From: Symbiodinium natans
Lineage: Eukaryota > Sar > Dinophyceae > Suessiales > Symbiodiniaceae
Direction: 5' to 3'
Length of the DNA stretch: 64,000 bases
NCBI GenBank assembly: GCA_905221605.1
Contig: CAJNDS010002850.1
Coordinates: 197,036-261,035, forward strand
Positions 35,424-44,686 of the stretch are shown piece by piece (position 1 is the first letter of the stretch; each line of letters starts with the position of its first letter). Under the pieces are notes generated by a model that saw only the letters and a list, made by a program, of their open reading frames with translations, was not told the DNA's origin and did no database searches. The position numbers and the translations under genes were made by a program.

Positions 35424-38400
35424 TTACAGCTCCAAAATGGCTTTGGCCTTCTTCTGAATCCTTTGGGCAGCATCCTGGTGCACTGCACCCTCAGAAATGC
35501 ATTCGGCCACCTGAGCCTTGAGCTCTTCGGTGACGTCAGTAACAGAGCACCAGGCATGCAGCTTACTGCGAATTTGACCCAACCATGTGTCGAGCTCGGT
35601 GAGAGCAGTCTGCAAATACGTCTGGACATCCTCTTTTTTGTGTTTGGCCCTGGCCAGCAAATCCTTCAAGACGATCTCCAGCTTCTCAAGCTTGCCCTTG
35701 CCCGACATGAGCACCCCGACCTGATTCTTGAACAATTTTCTTTTCCTTTCAACATGGCCGAATGTAGCTCCAGCAATATGATGGCAGCAACAATCACGTA
35801 TTCCGAAGATCTGCTGAATGAAGTCCTGGTGGACGGGCTTCATAGACCCAGCATTTTCAAGGAAGATGTGCACGCACTGAAGGATACTGGGTTCAATGCT
35901 TTGGAATGCAAGCAAAATTGCGTATAAGACAAGCATGTGTTGCGAGCGGTCTCCCAGAAGTCCTAATCCACCTGAGCTGGACCCTGCAACCGTGAGATCT
36001 TGGCAGGGGGAACCGGCGGGAATGATGATGGCTGTTTTTTGTGGATGAATCCTTCCCAGGAAAGACAAACATTCACGCAGCAATCGGTAATCCTCTTTAA
36101 GTAGAGTCCAAACGTCATCGATTGCGATCGATGGCACACGATGCGAGTCAAGAGCCCATCTTTGGCTTTTGTCATAGTCATACTTATGGCATATGAGGGC
36201 GCGAAGGACGCTGTCACTTTCTGCACTTACAGCCGCAACAGGTTGTTGCTTGAGGCATTCAACGGTGACAGCACGTGATATTCCGCATCCATCAAAAAGC
36301 GATAAGATGATGTAACGTTCAACACCGAGTGCGACCTGTATGCAGTCTTCCGACGAGACAGCATTAATTTGATTGTTCCTGCTTCCAATTTTACCGTCTT
36401 TTCTCTTGGAGACAGGCTTGGCATTGTTAAGCTTATCGAGGCTTTTCTTGACTCTTCGCATCTGAGAATCAGAGCTCAAGTCGGACTTGGCTTTAAGGGG
36501 CTGGCTGCCCCTATCAGAGCCATTCTTCTCAGAGTTCAGCGCAGTTTGAACTTCATGTTGTTGCGGTCTCTGTTCCTCATCGGAATCAGTAGCAATGGAG
36601 TGCACTTCAGGAAGAGATGCACTATCAAGTTGTGTTGCCAAAGCAGTACTAGGGTCGGGTTGGAGACTAACACTGGCTTGGTGTTCTGACTCCTCATCGA
36701 ATTTGCCCTTTTGGGCGAGAGTAAATTCAGTACCGCTTTTACATTCCTGTGCTTGTGGCAGAAGATGGACACAGGCCGGATTAGGCAAGCCAAAATCGTC
36801 CTCTGAGGTGATGGTCATATAGGTTGCAGAAGGGACAGGGCTGTCCCAGCTTGCAACCTTCATTATCTTAGCTTGCTCAATAGTGAGTGCTTCACTACTT
36901 ATATGCTGTTCTGCGTTTTCACTGGGATCAGCATGATGCCGGATAATCTCATTAAAAGAGTTAATGAGAGCAGTGGCGGGGTAAAGCTGATTGACACAAG
37001 CACTTCTGATGAAGATGGCTTCGATGTAGTGCTCAGCCTTAATCAATTGTGCCCACAAGTTTTCTTTACGGACTCCATAGATTGAGTCATAAAGAAGAAT
37101 TGAGTCTCCTGCTTGTTCTTTGGCATGGTGTAGCACTAAGTAGTGCTTAGCACTAGGATCATGCAGAACGAGTGCAACGACAATATATGCCTGTTGCATG
37201 ACTGATACCGTACTGCCAAGAAAGCTTTGGATGTCCGCCTCGCTTTTGCAGACTTGCGCAAAAGAGCTTTTCTGAGTCTTCTGTGTGAGAAGGCAGAAGA
37301 AAGACGGGAGTCTTTGAATGGCAAGTTTGCACGTGTCATTGCGAGGGCTCAAGTTTTGCTGCATGCACGCAATCGCAAGATCAGCAAGTTGACCTAGATC
37401 AGCGAGGATACTGATCTGATCAGAGGAGTCCTGTTCAGAATGCAACGGCAGAGCAAGAATGGGGTGTGGCTGCTGGCACATGGAGCACTTGCAGTGGATC
37501 TGGACAAGCATGGTGTATTGCTCCTTGGCCGGAATAGCCCACATGGCCTTACTATACACCTCAGTAAAGCTCTGAAGCTCCAACGGTGTAGCACTTGCCA
37601 ATTGAAGATAGGTCAGACCAAGTATGTGTGCAAGCTTGGCTCGAGCGGCCTCACGTATATTATATCCAACCGCAGCAAGGACAAGAGCTGCTTGTTTAGG
37701 AAAGGGGGCGTAATGCTGGCATTGCTCTTTGTTCCATTGAGCACACGAGATGACCCGATAAGCAGCAGCAACAGGGCAATAAAGGCCAGCAATGCGCCTT
37801 TGCACTTCTTCTTGAACGTTGGCCGGGACTTCCGCCTGAAACCTTAAGACAGTATTACGTCTTCTAGCAATCTCAACTTTTTCTTTGCTACTCTCAATAT
37901 TTCTTTTGCCAGTCCCACCTTCTTGACTCAACTGTGCTGAGGCAGGATTTTCCGGTAACATGTTGGCAGCCGTATCATCACCTTTAACAGCAGGAGGCTT
38001 TCCATGGAGCAAAGTCGGGCGCTGGGCAGTATCCGATTGCTCCATGGCAACCTTGCTTGACTTCCCATCCTGATGATTGGCACATCTGGCTTTGTTCGGC
38101 TTATTGGCTGCAGTAGCCTTAAGTCTATCATCAGTGCGGATGTTAAAAGCATAGATGACGCTAGTATTAATCCCTATCAACTTGATGATATCACATGAGT
38201 GACATCGTGGCAGGAATAGAAGCGCGCCCTGATGTAGGGAGACGAGAACATTGTTACTCGCAGAAGATCCCGGGTGACAAGCGAGATGTTGGCCGTTCTT
38301 GAGAACTAGCGGGATTTCTAGTTCAGTCTTACCAGTAATGCGGACAAGCAGGTACTGGATAGATCCAAGTTCAGCAGTAAAGTCTTCATCCTCTTGGGAA

Positions 38401-39925
38401 GCCTTAGGAAGGTTTTCTGGCAATCTCCAACCTTGAAAGGCTTCATTTTGGCTGAGAAACGTCTGGACACTCTGCAGCTTCACTAGTTCGGGAACATCCT
38501 CACATTTACCAGTCATAACAACGTAAGGTGCCTGTCTGTCGATGATCAGGAAATGTGTTTCAAGGTCATCCTTGTGCCAAATTGTACTAGCAATTCGTTG
38601 CTTGGACAAGGGGTGATACTCATCCCTTGCTCTGACGTGGATCAATCTTCCTTGCCCAATCTTATCGCTCCCAGAGTGGCAATTCAAAAAATGTTCTCTA
38701 GGGTTCTCGGAAATGTGATTAATGGGTTTGTTGCTCCATCTTGGGGCATCAACAACCTCTTGCAGCAATTGCACTTCAGTTCTTCCACAAGGAAGGTCGA
38801 AATATTGACATTGAACGAGCGCATCGGCAGCGGCGACAGTAGCAGTTACATGGACAGCAGGTATGACAACATCAGTGCCAGCTAATACATGTACGATTCC
38901 TCTGTATTGCACCGGAATTTTGATGTACTCGAGATCCTGAATAATGTCTTGCATGTCTCCGGTGCAATTGTGAAAGGTGATCTGCAGAGAGACCTCTGTA
39001 GAGTTGAAAGGTTGAGTCACCTTCCAAGCAAAGATTTCCTGTGAGTTCTTCACATTGCAAATGTGAAATCTTGCGGCATGCAACGCGAGGCTGTCAGGGA
39101 TGGTAAGCTGCTTTTGCCGAAGACCCAGGATAGCCTTCTGAAGCTGATAGGGGTCCGCAAAGATTCTCAGATACTTTCCAGGAGCAGTGTGGAACGCATT
39201 CATAAGCCTGTGCTGATTGAGAATGCAATGCACTTGAAAGGCTTCATCCTTAGTTCGGGCAGAGTTGATAGCATACGGAAGGTCAACGAAGTTGACACTA
39301 TTGCCCGGCATCCCTTCAAGAGGCGCAAAGCGATACCAGACCTGGAGCTCAATTTGTGATTTGCCTTCAGTTTGTTTGAGCACCTTATCATACATCTCTT
39401 CAACCTTCAGCATTAGAGCTTGAAGTTGACTTACGCTGATCTTAGGCGCTCTGAGGCAAACAACACATCGATTCTCCTGATCAGTTAACGCAACGATGGG
39501 CTGCTGTGGCTTCCTAATGTGAGCTAATCCAAAGTCTCGACTGAGGTGTTTAACTTCCTCGTCAAATGTTCCAACAGTGCCAGCGATGATGACTTCAGTA
39601 TTGGCGGCTTCTTGCTTCATGGAAGGCGTTATGGCAATGTAGTAGCAAGTGTGATGGACAGGGTAGCTGCTGGGAATGTAAGTGACCAAGTATACAAGTT
39701 CCCGTTTGCCCTGCACTTCAATGGCACCAATAACCGTCAAGCTGTGGATTTGACGAAGGAAGTCTTCATCATAACTCCTGAAGAGTACACATGGGATGTC
39801 TGATATGGAAAGTGAGCTGTGCAAATTACTCACGATCGTTATACTCGTCTGTTGTGTAAGACCCCTCCTTAGATTGTGAAGGAAATTCTTACTAGGGTTG
39901 ACGAGTAAGATAGATTGGAGCTCTG
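35424..39925 (-). CDS. Giant protein ending in a C5 DNA-methyltransferase-like domain
   Basis: A single frame of about 1,500 codons. The first ~650 residues are unrecognised and look globular (VQYRGIVHVLAGTDVV, WHKDDLETHFLIIDRQ). A lysine/serine-rich linker (about 660-720) is followed by a second unknown region. HYLVLHHAKEQAGDSILLYD near residue 930-955 is faintly like the His/Asp region of Ulp1/C48-type peptidases. A long acidic low-complexity linker precedes the C-terminal C5-methyltransferase core: motif I ILSLFDGCG (about 1214-1221), motif IV AGSPCQDLTVAG with catalytic Cys about 1314 (codon at 36005-36003), GLGLLGDRS, motif VI LENAGSM (Glu about 1363), and a motif VIII-like VERKRKLF (about 1398). 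Motifs IX and X are not seen; the tail is instead about 100 residues of coiled coil. The domain is DNMT3-like in style. Dinoflagellate genomes are heavily CG-methylated and some retrotransposons carry such enzymes (literature). No reverse transcriptase is present here. Confidence 0.8.
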
Positions 39926-39946
39926 AGCCCTGCACTTGGCGCAATT

Positions 39947-40113
39947 CTTACAGTTTGTGTAGACACGATGCATCCATCTCTAAGATACTCCAGCAAATGT
40001 GTTGATGGTGTTCTGGCAAAGAGGGCATCATACTCAGTGAGATGACCCAACATAAAGTCGGCAAGACACTGAAATGTGCTTCCATCGATGTTGCTAATTC
40101 GATCTTGCGACAT
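39947..40113 (-). CDS. First exon of the methyltransferase-like giant gene
   Basis: ATG at 40113 opens MSQDRISNIDGSTFQ and reads well to TQT near 39947, after which the frame changes by +1 into the giant frame. The junction holds a 22-base interval, GTAAGAATTGCGCCAAGTGC followed by AG, with a perfect GTAAG donor and CAG acceptor. Removing it joins the two frames exactly. Either this is an unusually short intron, or a single-base insertion split the gene. The upstream region lacks a coding continuation and contains the 55-bp palindrome array. Confidence 0.55.
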
Positions 40114-40226
40114 GGTGCAGATACCTTACGCCGAAGCTATCCGTACTGCACAGTGCGCAAGACAAATTTGCCAAAAGGTGCAAGTAAAGTAAAGAGGCTC
40201 CCACCCTTAAGAAGTCTGCAAGAGAG

Positions 40227-40448
40227 AGAACGTGCGTTCACACTCAGCAACTTAACAAGGAAGGAGACGGGCGCTCCCAACTTCGATAAAGAAAGGGAAC
40301 ACAACGTGAAAAGTAAGAGAAAGAGAACGGGCGTTCTCAATCTCAGCAAGTTGCAAGAAAGAGAAGCGTTAGAGAAAGAGAACGGGCGTTCTCAATCTCA
40401 CTAGTAAAGCAAGAAAGAGAAACAAAGAGAAAGAGAACGGGCGTTCTC
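40227..40448. repeat. Array of GG-centred palindromes, 55-bp spacing
   Basis: Three perfect copies of GAGAACG-GG-CGTTCTC start at 40323, 40378 and 40433, exactly 55 bases apart. Each is followed by AATCTCA or AGTCTC and preceded by AGAAA. Two decayed copies lie nearer the gene (about 40227 and 40264). The array sits 115-340 bases upstream of the start of the methyltransferase-like gene, so it could be an operator-like array, a tandem satellite, or a terminal repeat of a mobile element. Confidence 0.8.
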
Positions 40449-40449
40449 A

Positions 40450-42151
40450 GTCTCGAATAGTTAGAGAAAGGTGGCAGGACAACTGAGGGCTCAGTTGACG
40501 CAACTTTCGAGGGGGCCCCTGATTTTGAGGTTTCAGTCTGGGCGAGGACAGCACGCGCTAAGCGTCCCTCTTTGACTGAGGCAACATGAATGCAACCATT
40601 GCTGGCACGGCTGGTTCATGGCGCATTTTATGGAGCATGTTCTCGCTGACACAGTCATTGCCCTGCGCACACCTACCGCATGCCACATCTGTGTCCTATG
40701 CTTGGTCGGGCATGGGCTGAAAATCCGCTCCAGCATCAGCTGCTGCAAATGTCTCGGTCCAATCCACGCACACCCGACCTTAGTAACGAGACTATACCTG
40801 CAAAGTGCGGAACATGGCGAACAGTATGAATCACCGCATTCCACCTCAAACACATGGTTTCAGGGTAATGCCTTGTCCGACGAACAGTTCTTCAATACTC
40901 ATTCCTCTACGGGACAATCCTGATCCCGATGACCTTTGTGCCCGTTTATGCACTTCCTGCCCTCTGCAGATCCTACCGCAACGCTTTCGGCGATTGGTAG
41001 TTCTGAAAATCAGGGTCACTATAAACCTCGTCCAGCTGCAATGCCTGCTACAGGGACCCACTTTGCCAACAAAAAACAGACATGTTCGAAAGCAATTCCA
41101 AGGTGCCTGAGCGACCATCAAGGCTTTATGGGTCGGCAGGCCTCACAGCTAAGCAAACTGATGACATGCAGCCCAGTATCCATCACTTGGCTTGTGTCTC
41201 ACGCCGAAGCCTCCGCGCTTTCTGCCTTGCATTGACAAGCCCATGAACCCGAGTCAGCTTCTGCAAACCCTCAACATGTCGGCGGAAAGGTCCTTGAAGG
41301 TGCGTGTTGGGGTTGAACATTGTTGCTCTTCTTGGGCTTTCGACTCGACCTGTCTGCATAAAGCCTCAGGCGACTTTCAGGTTAAGACCCTCGTGTGGGG
41401 AAAGCTCCGCATTCGGGTCTCAAAGCTTTGGTGGTCTTTGGCGAACAGTTTCCTATTGCGGTTTCATGGTTTGACGAGATTGCCATGATACCGAACGGCT
41501 GCGTCATTCCCCGGCTTATAACTTGTGGTCATCTTCTAATTACAATTGGGGTTGCACTTGGACCCTTACGAGCCATGCTCCAGATTAATCCAAGGACCAA
41601 AAGGGGGCTTGGCAGCTTGGTGCTTGGCACCTACGTGCTCGCTTCGCTCGTTGCGCGTTGCAGAAACAAAACCATGCTGACAATCGAGAAAGAAAAAACG
41701 TTAATAACCCGTCTCTCTGACCTGGCACAACGATGGCTTCGATGCAAAATCCAATCCTCGTTTCCAAAGACCTACCCGGCAACACGATAAGAAAAACTGA
41801 ACCCCGGCCAAGCCCAAAGATTCCGCCTGGAAGGCGGGCTTTGGTCTACGCCTCGGAGACTTCAGGTCACTTCCGAACAGCAAAACAGCGAAGCTTCAGA
41901 GTCCACTCTGCACTCCTACTCCCATCCAAGAGCTTGCATCATTCCAAGAGCTTGCACATTTGCATGGAGCCACAATTTACGAGAGACGGGTCTTTGGCCT
42001 CCGTCGCTCCGTGTGGCAGAGGCTTGCAGTTGCATTGTTCTTTTGCTTTACCTCCTTTGTAGAACAAAGTTTAGATGGAATTCGTAGCTTTCTGGAGCCC
42101 TCAGCTCGAGAAAGCTTGCTGCAAGAACTGAAGCTTGCTGAACACTTTGTT
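40450..42151. other. Non-genic flank, may contain the copia 5' LTR
   Basis: No supportable gene. If the primer-binding site at 42206 is right, the 5' LTR must end at about 42205 (…TTTTCACA) and start somewhere in this stretch, but I cannot place its left edge because no matching 3' copy is in the window. Open frames here are short and without domains. Confidence 0.4.
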
Positions 42152-42163
42152 TTTTGGCTCAAG
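42152..42163 (+). other. 12-base match to the end of the dinoflagellate spliced leader
   Basis: TTTTGGCTCAAG equals the 3' end of the conserved 22-base dinoflagellate spliced leader (DinoSL) exactly; the bases before it do not match well. It lies 42 bases upstream of the copia primer-binding site. It may be a relic of a trans-spliced mRNA that was copied back, or chance. Confidence 0.35.
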
Positions 42164-42205
42164 TGCAAAGTGAAAAAGAGACTGCTGCGCGAGCTCGTTT
42201 TCACA

Positions 42206-42217
42206 TGGTAGCGGAGC
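42206..42217 (+). other. Putative primer-binding site of the copia element
   Basis: TGGTAGCGGAGC begins with TGG (complement of tRNA CCA). It resembles the TGGTAGCG site of yeast Ty1, which pairs with initiator Met tRNA. It is preceded by TTTTCACA, a typical CA-ending LTR edge. Confidence 0.55.
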
Positions 42218-42380
42218 ACTGAGAGTGACTCCAGCCCTGTGTTAAGTTCCTCCACGCCATGTCTGCTCCTGAGCAAGGCGGAAGTGCATAGAAGCCCGCA
42301 GGGTTCTCCGGTGCACGTGCCGTTGACTGCGAAGGAAGTCCGCGTCCCTGACAACACTTCCAAGAAGGAAGTCTTGCTGT

Positions 42381-43604
42381 TTGGAACCGGTGAGACTCCG
42401 GTGGGACAGCAACCGAAACCCCTTTGCTACCTTTGGAACTCAAGGAGTTCCGACCTCAACGCCAGCGACGAGTTCACAGCCAGTCACCGCTCCAGGTGGT
42501 GGTGCTGTTGGAGAAAGTTTGGTGGTTGAGATGATGCGAGTAATGCAGCAGCAGAGACAGCAGGAAGCCATGATGGACCAGTCCCGGAAGCAGTTGGAAC
42601 AGAACCAACAGCTTGTGGCCACCATGCTTCGTCGCAAGCTGCTAAGGCGAAAGCCAAGGCGGAAGCCGGCAACATCTGCACCAAGTGACCCGTTCCTCGC
42701 TGCAACTTCGTCCACAGGAAGTTCCCTTCCTTCTTCAAGGCCTAAAGATACTGGAAGTTCATCTGGTGGATACGTTTTCCAACCGTGCCGACAAGTACCT
42801 TCCACAGCTACCTGTCATAGCCCACCAGGAGATGGGTAGAGACAGAATGCGAGAGATTGAGGCCTGGCGGCTTCCTGGAGACGATGAGTTCATGGTTGGC
42901 CTTGCAAGACGAGGTCGATGTGAACGAGATTCGCCTCTGCATCAGTGTCAAGGATGAGATCCGAGAGGACCGTTTGCCTCCTGACACTGCAGCTCGGTCG
43001 GCGAAGTTGTTTTACCTGCTTTCCCAGAGCTTGGCGAAGTGGAAGCGTGGTTTGGAGTTGCTTCGAAGCTGTAGCAAAAAAAGGCAGAGCATGTCTGCTA
43101 CTGGCCACGAGGCAGTTCGCACCTTGCACCTGAACTACTCCATTGTGTCTCAAATGGGAAGCCGTCTACGTGAGAGACGGTTGCATGAAATTGCATGCCC
43201 AGTGTTTGGGGCTCAAAAAGCCCATGGACATGGAGGACGAAATCGCCAAGGCGGAGATCAAGTTGAGCAACTTTCCCGAGTTGAAGCTCTCCGAAGCAGA
43301 TCGCTGTTCCATCCTGCTGCAGGCCGTTTCACATCCGGTGAGACAGTATGTGGCGCTGCACGGCAACGCCAACAGCTGGAGTGAGCTCACGAAGAGCCTC
43401 AAATACTTCGAAGAACAGCTAAGGATGTGCGACGTGCCGACTGCAGCCAATCGTGGAATGGACGGCAAGCTTTGCGACCATTGCGGCAAGCATGGTCATG
43501 TGGCAAAGAATTGCTGGTCACGACAGCGTGAGGCTGGAGAGGGCGGCAAAGGCGGCAAGGGCGGCAAAGGAGAGTCGAAGTGGAAAGGGCACCAGTGGCC
43601 CTGA
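42381..43604 (+). CDS. Copia gag (nucleocapsid/capsid), broken across four frames
   Basis: Gag-like reading passes through successive frames. Frame one from 42381 holds a Gln-rich helix (EMMRVMQQQRQQEAMM). The second, around 42750-42870, reads NRADKYLPQLPVIAHQEMG. The third, 42870-43150, reads FLETMSSWLALQDEVDV and AARSAKLFYLLSQSLAKW. The fourth, 43150-43604, reads EAVYVRDGCMKLHAQC and SNFPELKLSEADRC. It ends in a CCHC knuckle, CDHCGKHGHVAKNC (C-x2-C-x4-H-x4-C), and a GGKGGK basic tail. Each change of frame is +1. At about 43158 a GGG run looks one base too long. The protein would package the element RNA. As assembled, the gene is not translatable without frame correction. Confidence 0.7.
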
Positions 43605-44685
43605 AGGGCAAAGGTCCCCCACTCCGAAGGGAGCGCCTTGCTCTCCAACGCCGAAAGGAAAGCCCGCCTCCAAGGGAGAGAAGGGTGAAAAGGGAGTGAA
43701 AGGCGAGGGCAAGGGCAAGAAGAAGAAGAACCGCGCCCGGGCTATGGGAGAACCAGAGTCCGAGGCGGAAGCAGAGCCTACACAGGGTGTGATGGCGATG
43801 CGCTTTGCCCAACGAGGTCCTGAACTGAGCCTTTCTGAGTCGCATGAGCGTAGGGTAGGTTTTTCACTCGACAAGCAACGTTTGGGACCTGTTAGCAACT
43901 CTTTGACTGCGGGGGATGTAGAGCGCGTCTGCGCCAGCTTTCAGCTAGAACCGAGAGACGTTTGGTTAGTGGATTCTGGAGCCACGTGTCATGTGGTTTC
44001 CTCTGAACACCTCAGCGGATTCAGAGTGGTCAAGAAGCACGAGAGAGAGGTCACTCTGTACAACGCTTCAGGGGGGAAGATCCCCGTATCGGACGTCGTC
44101 GACTTAGAGGTCGTTTTCGGTGATTGTAGCCTTCTTTTGACTGAGGTTCTCGTTGCTGCGGAAGTTACGTTTAACGCCAGTAGTCCCTGGGCGGCGGTGG
44201 AGAAAGGGTGGAGAACGTATCTCTACAAAACCGGGTCTAGGTTGTACAAAGGCAAACGCAACGTGAAACTTGTATGCGCTAATCGGGCCTGGTGGGCTTT
44301 GAGCGGGGGTCGCCGCCAGAAAGCGGGGAAAGGTCGTTCTCCGCGCCAGCCTTCGGGCTCGGACACGGAAATAGACGCGATTACCTGCCTGCAGGACTCT
44401 GTTGTTAAGCCACAGCCAGGACCGAGCATCCTCAAGAAAGCGACGACAGGAGGAAAGAAGGCGGAAGTCGAGAAGCCACAAGGAAGAGAGAGCGGTGATT
44501 GCCGGCATGCTTTGCTTGAGACGCCGTTTGCTTTCTTGCTGCGAGGGCTTAGAGCCGAAGTATCCCCGAAAGTGGTCCCTGAAGTTCCTCAAGAATACCC
44601 CGCAAGCACCCTGAGCGTGCCCGAAGTGCACAGAGCTTACCCCGAAACACCGAAAATGCCCGAAAGTACCCCGAAAATGCCCTGA
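43453..44685 (+). CDS. Copia gag-pol linker and aspartic protease
   Basis: This frame overlaps the end of gag in +1. A Lys/Gly-rich linker (KGKKKKNRARA) is followed by the protease active site WLVDSGATCHVVS (Asp about residue 174) and a typical copia continuation (YNASGGKIPVSDV, VSPWAA-like SSPWAAVEKGWRTYL). Retroviral-type proteases act as dimers and cut the polyprotein. The C-terminal part (EVPQEYPASTLSVPEV) is repetitive and leads to a TGA at 44683. The next frame starts with ATG after one base (TGA-A-ATG). Confidence 0.72.
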   Translation: MEWTASFATIAASMVMWQRIAGHDSVRLERAAKAARAAKESRSGKGTSGPEGQRSPTPKGAPCSPTPKGKPASKGEKGEKGVKGEGKGKKKKNRARAMGEPESEAEAEPTQGVMAMRFAQRGPELSLSESHERRVGFSLDKQRLGPVSNSLTAGDVERVCASFQLEPRDVWLVDSGATCHVVSSEHLSGFRVVKKHEREVTLYNASGGKIPVSDVVDLEVVFGDCSLLLTEVLVAAEVTFNASSPWAAVEKGWRTYLYKTGSRLYKGKRNVKLVCANRAWWALSGGRRQKAGKGRSPRQPSGSDTEIDAITCLQDSVVKPQPGPSILKKATTGGKKAEVEKPQGRESGDCRHALLETPFAFLLRGLRAEVSPKVVPEVPQEYPASTLSVPEVHRAYPETPKMPESTPKMP

Positions 44686-44686
44686 A

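Noticed and set aside
40227-40448. Regularly spaced palindromes as a CRISPR array
   Set aside because: The spacers are similar to each other and not unique, there are no cas genes, and the genome is eukaryotic.
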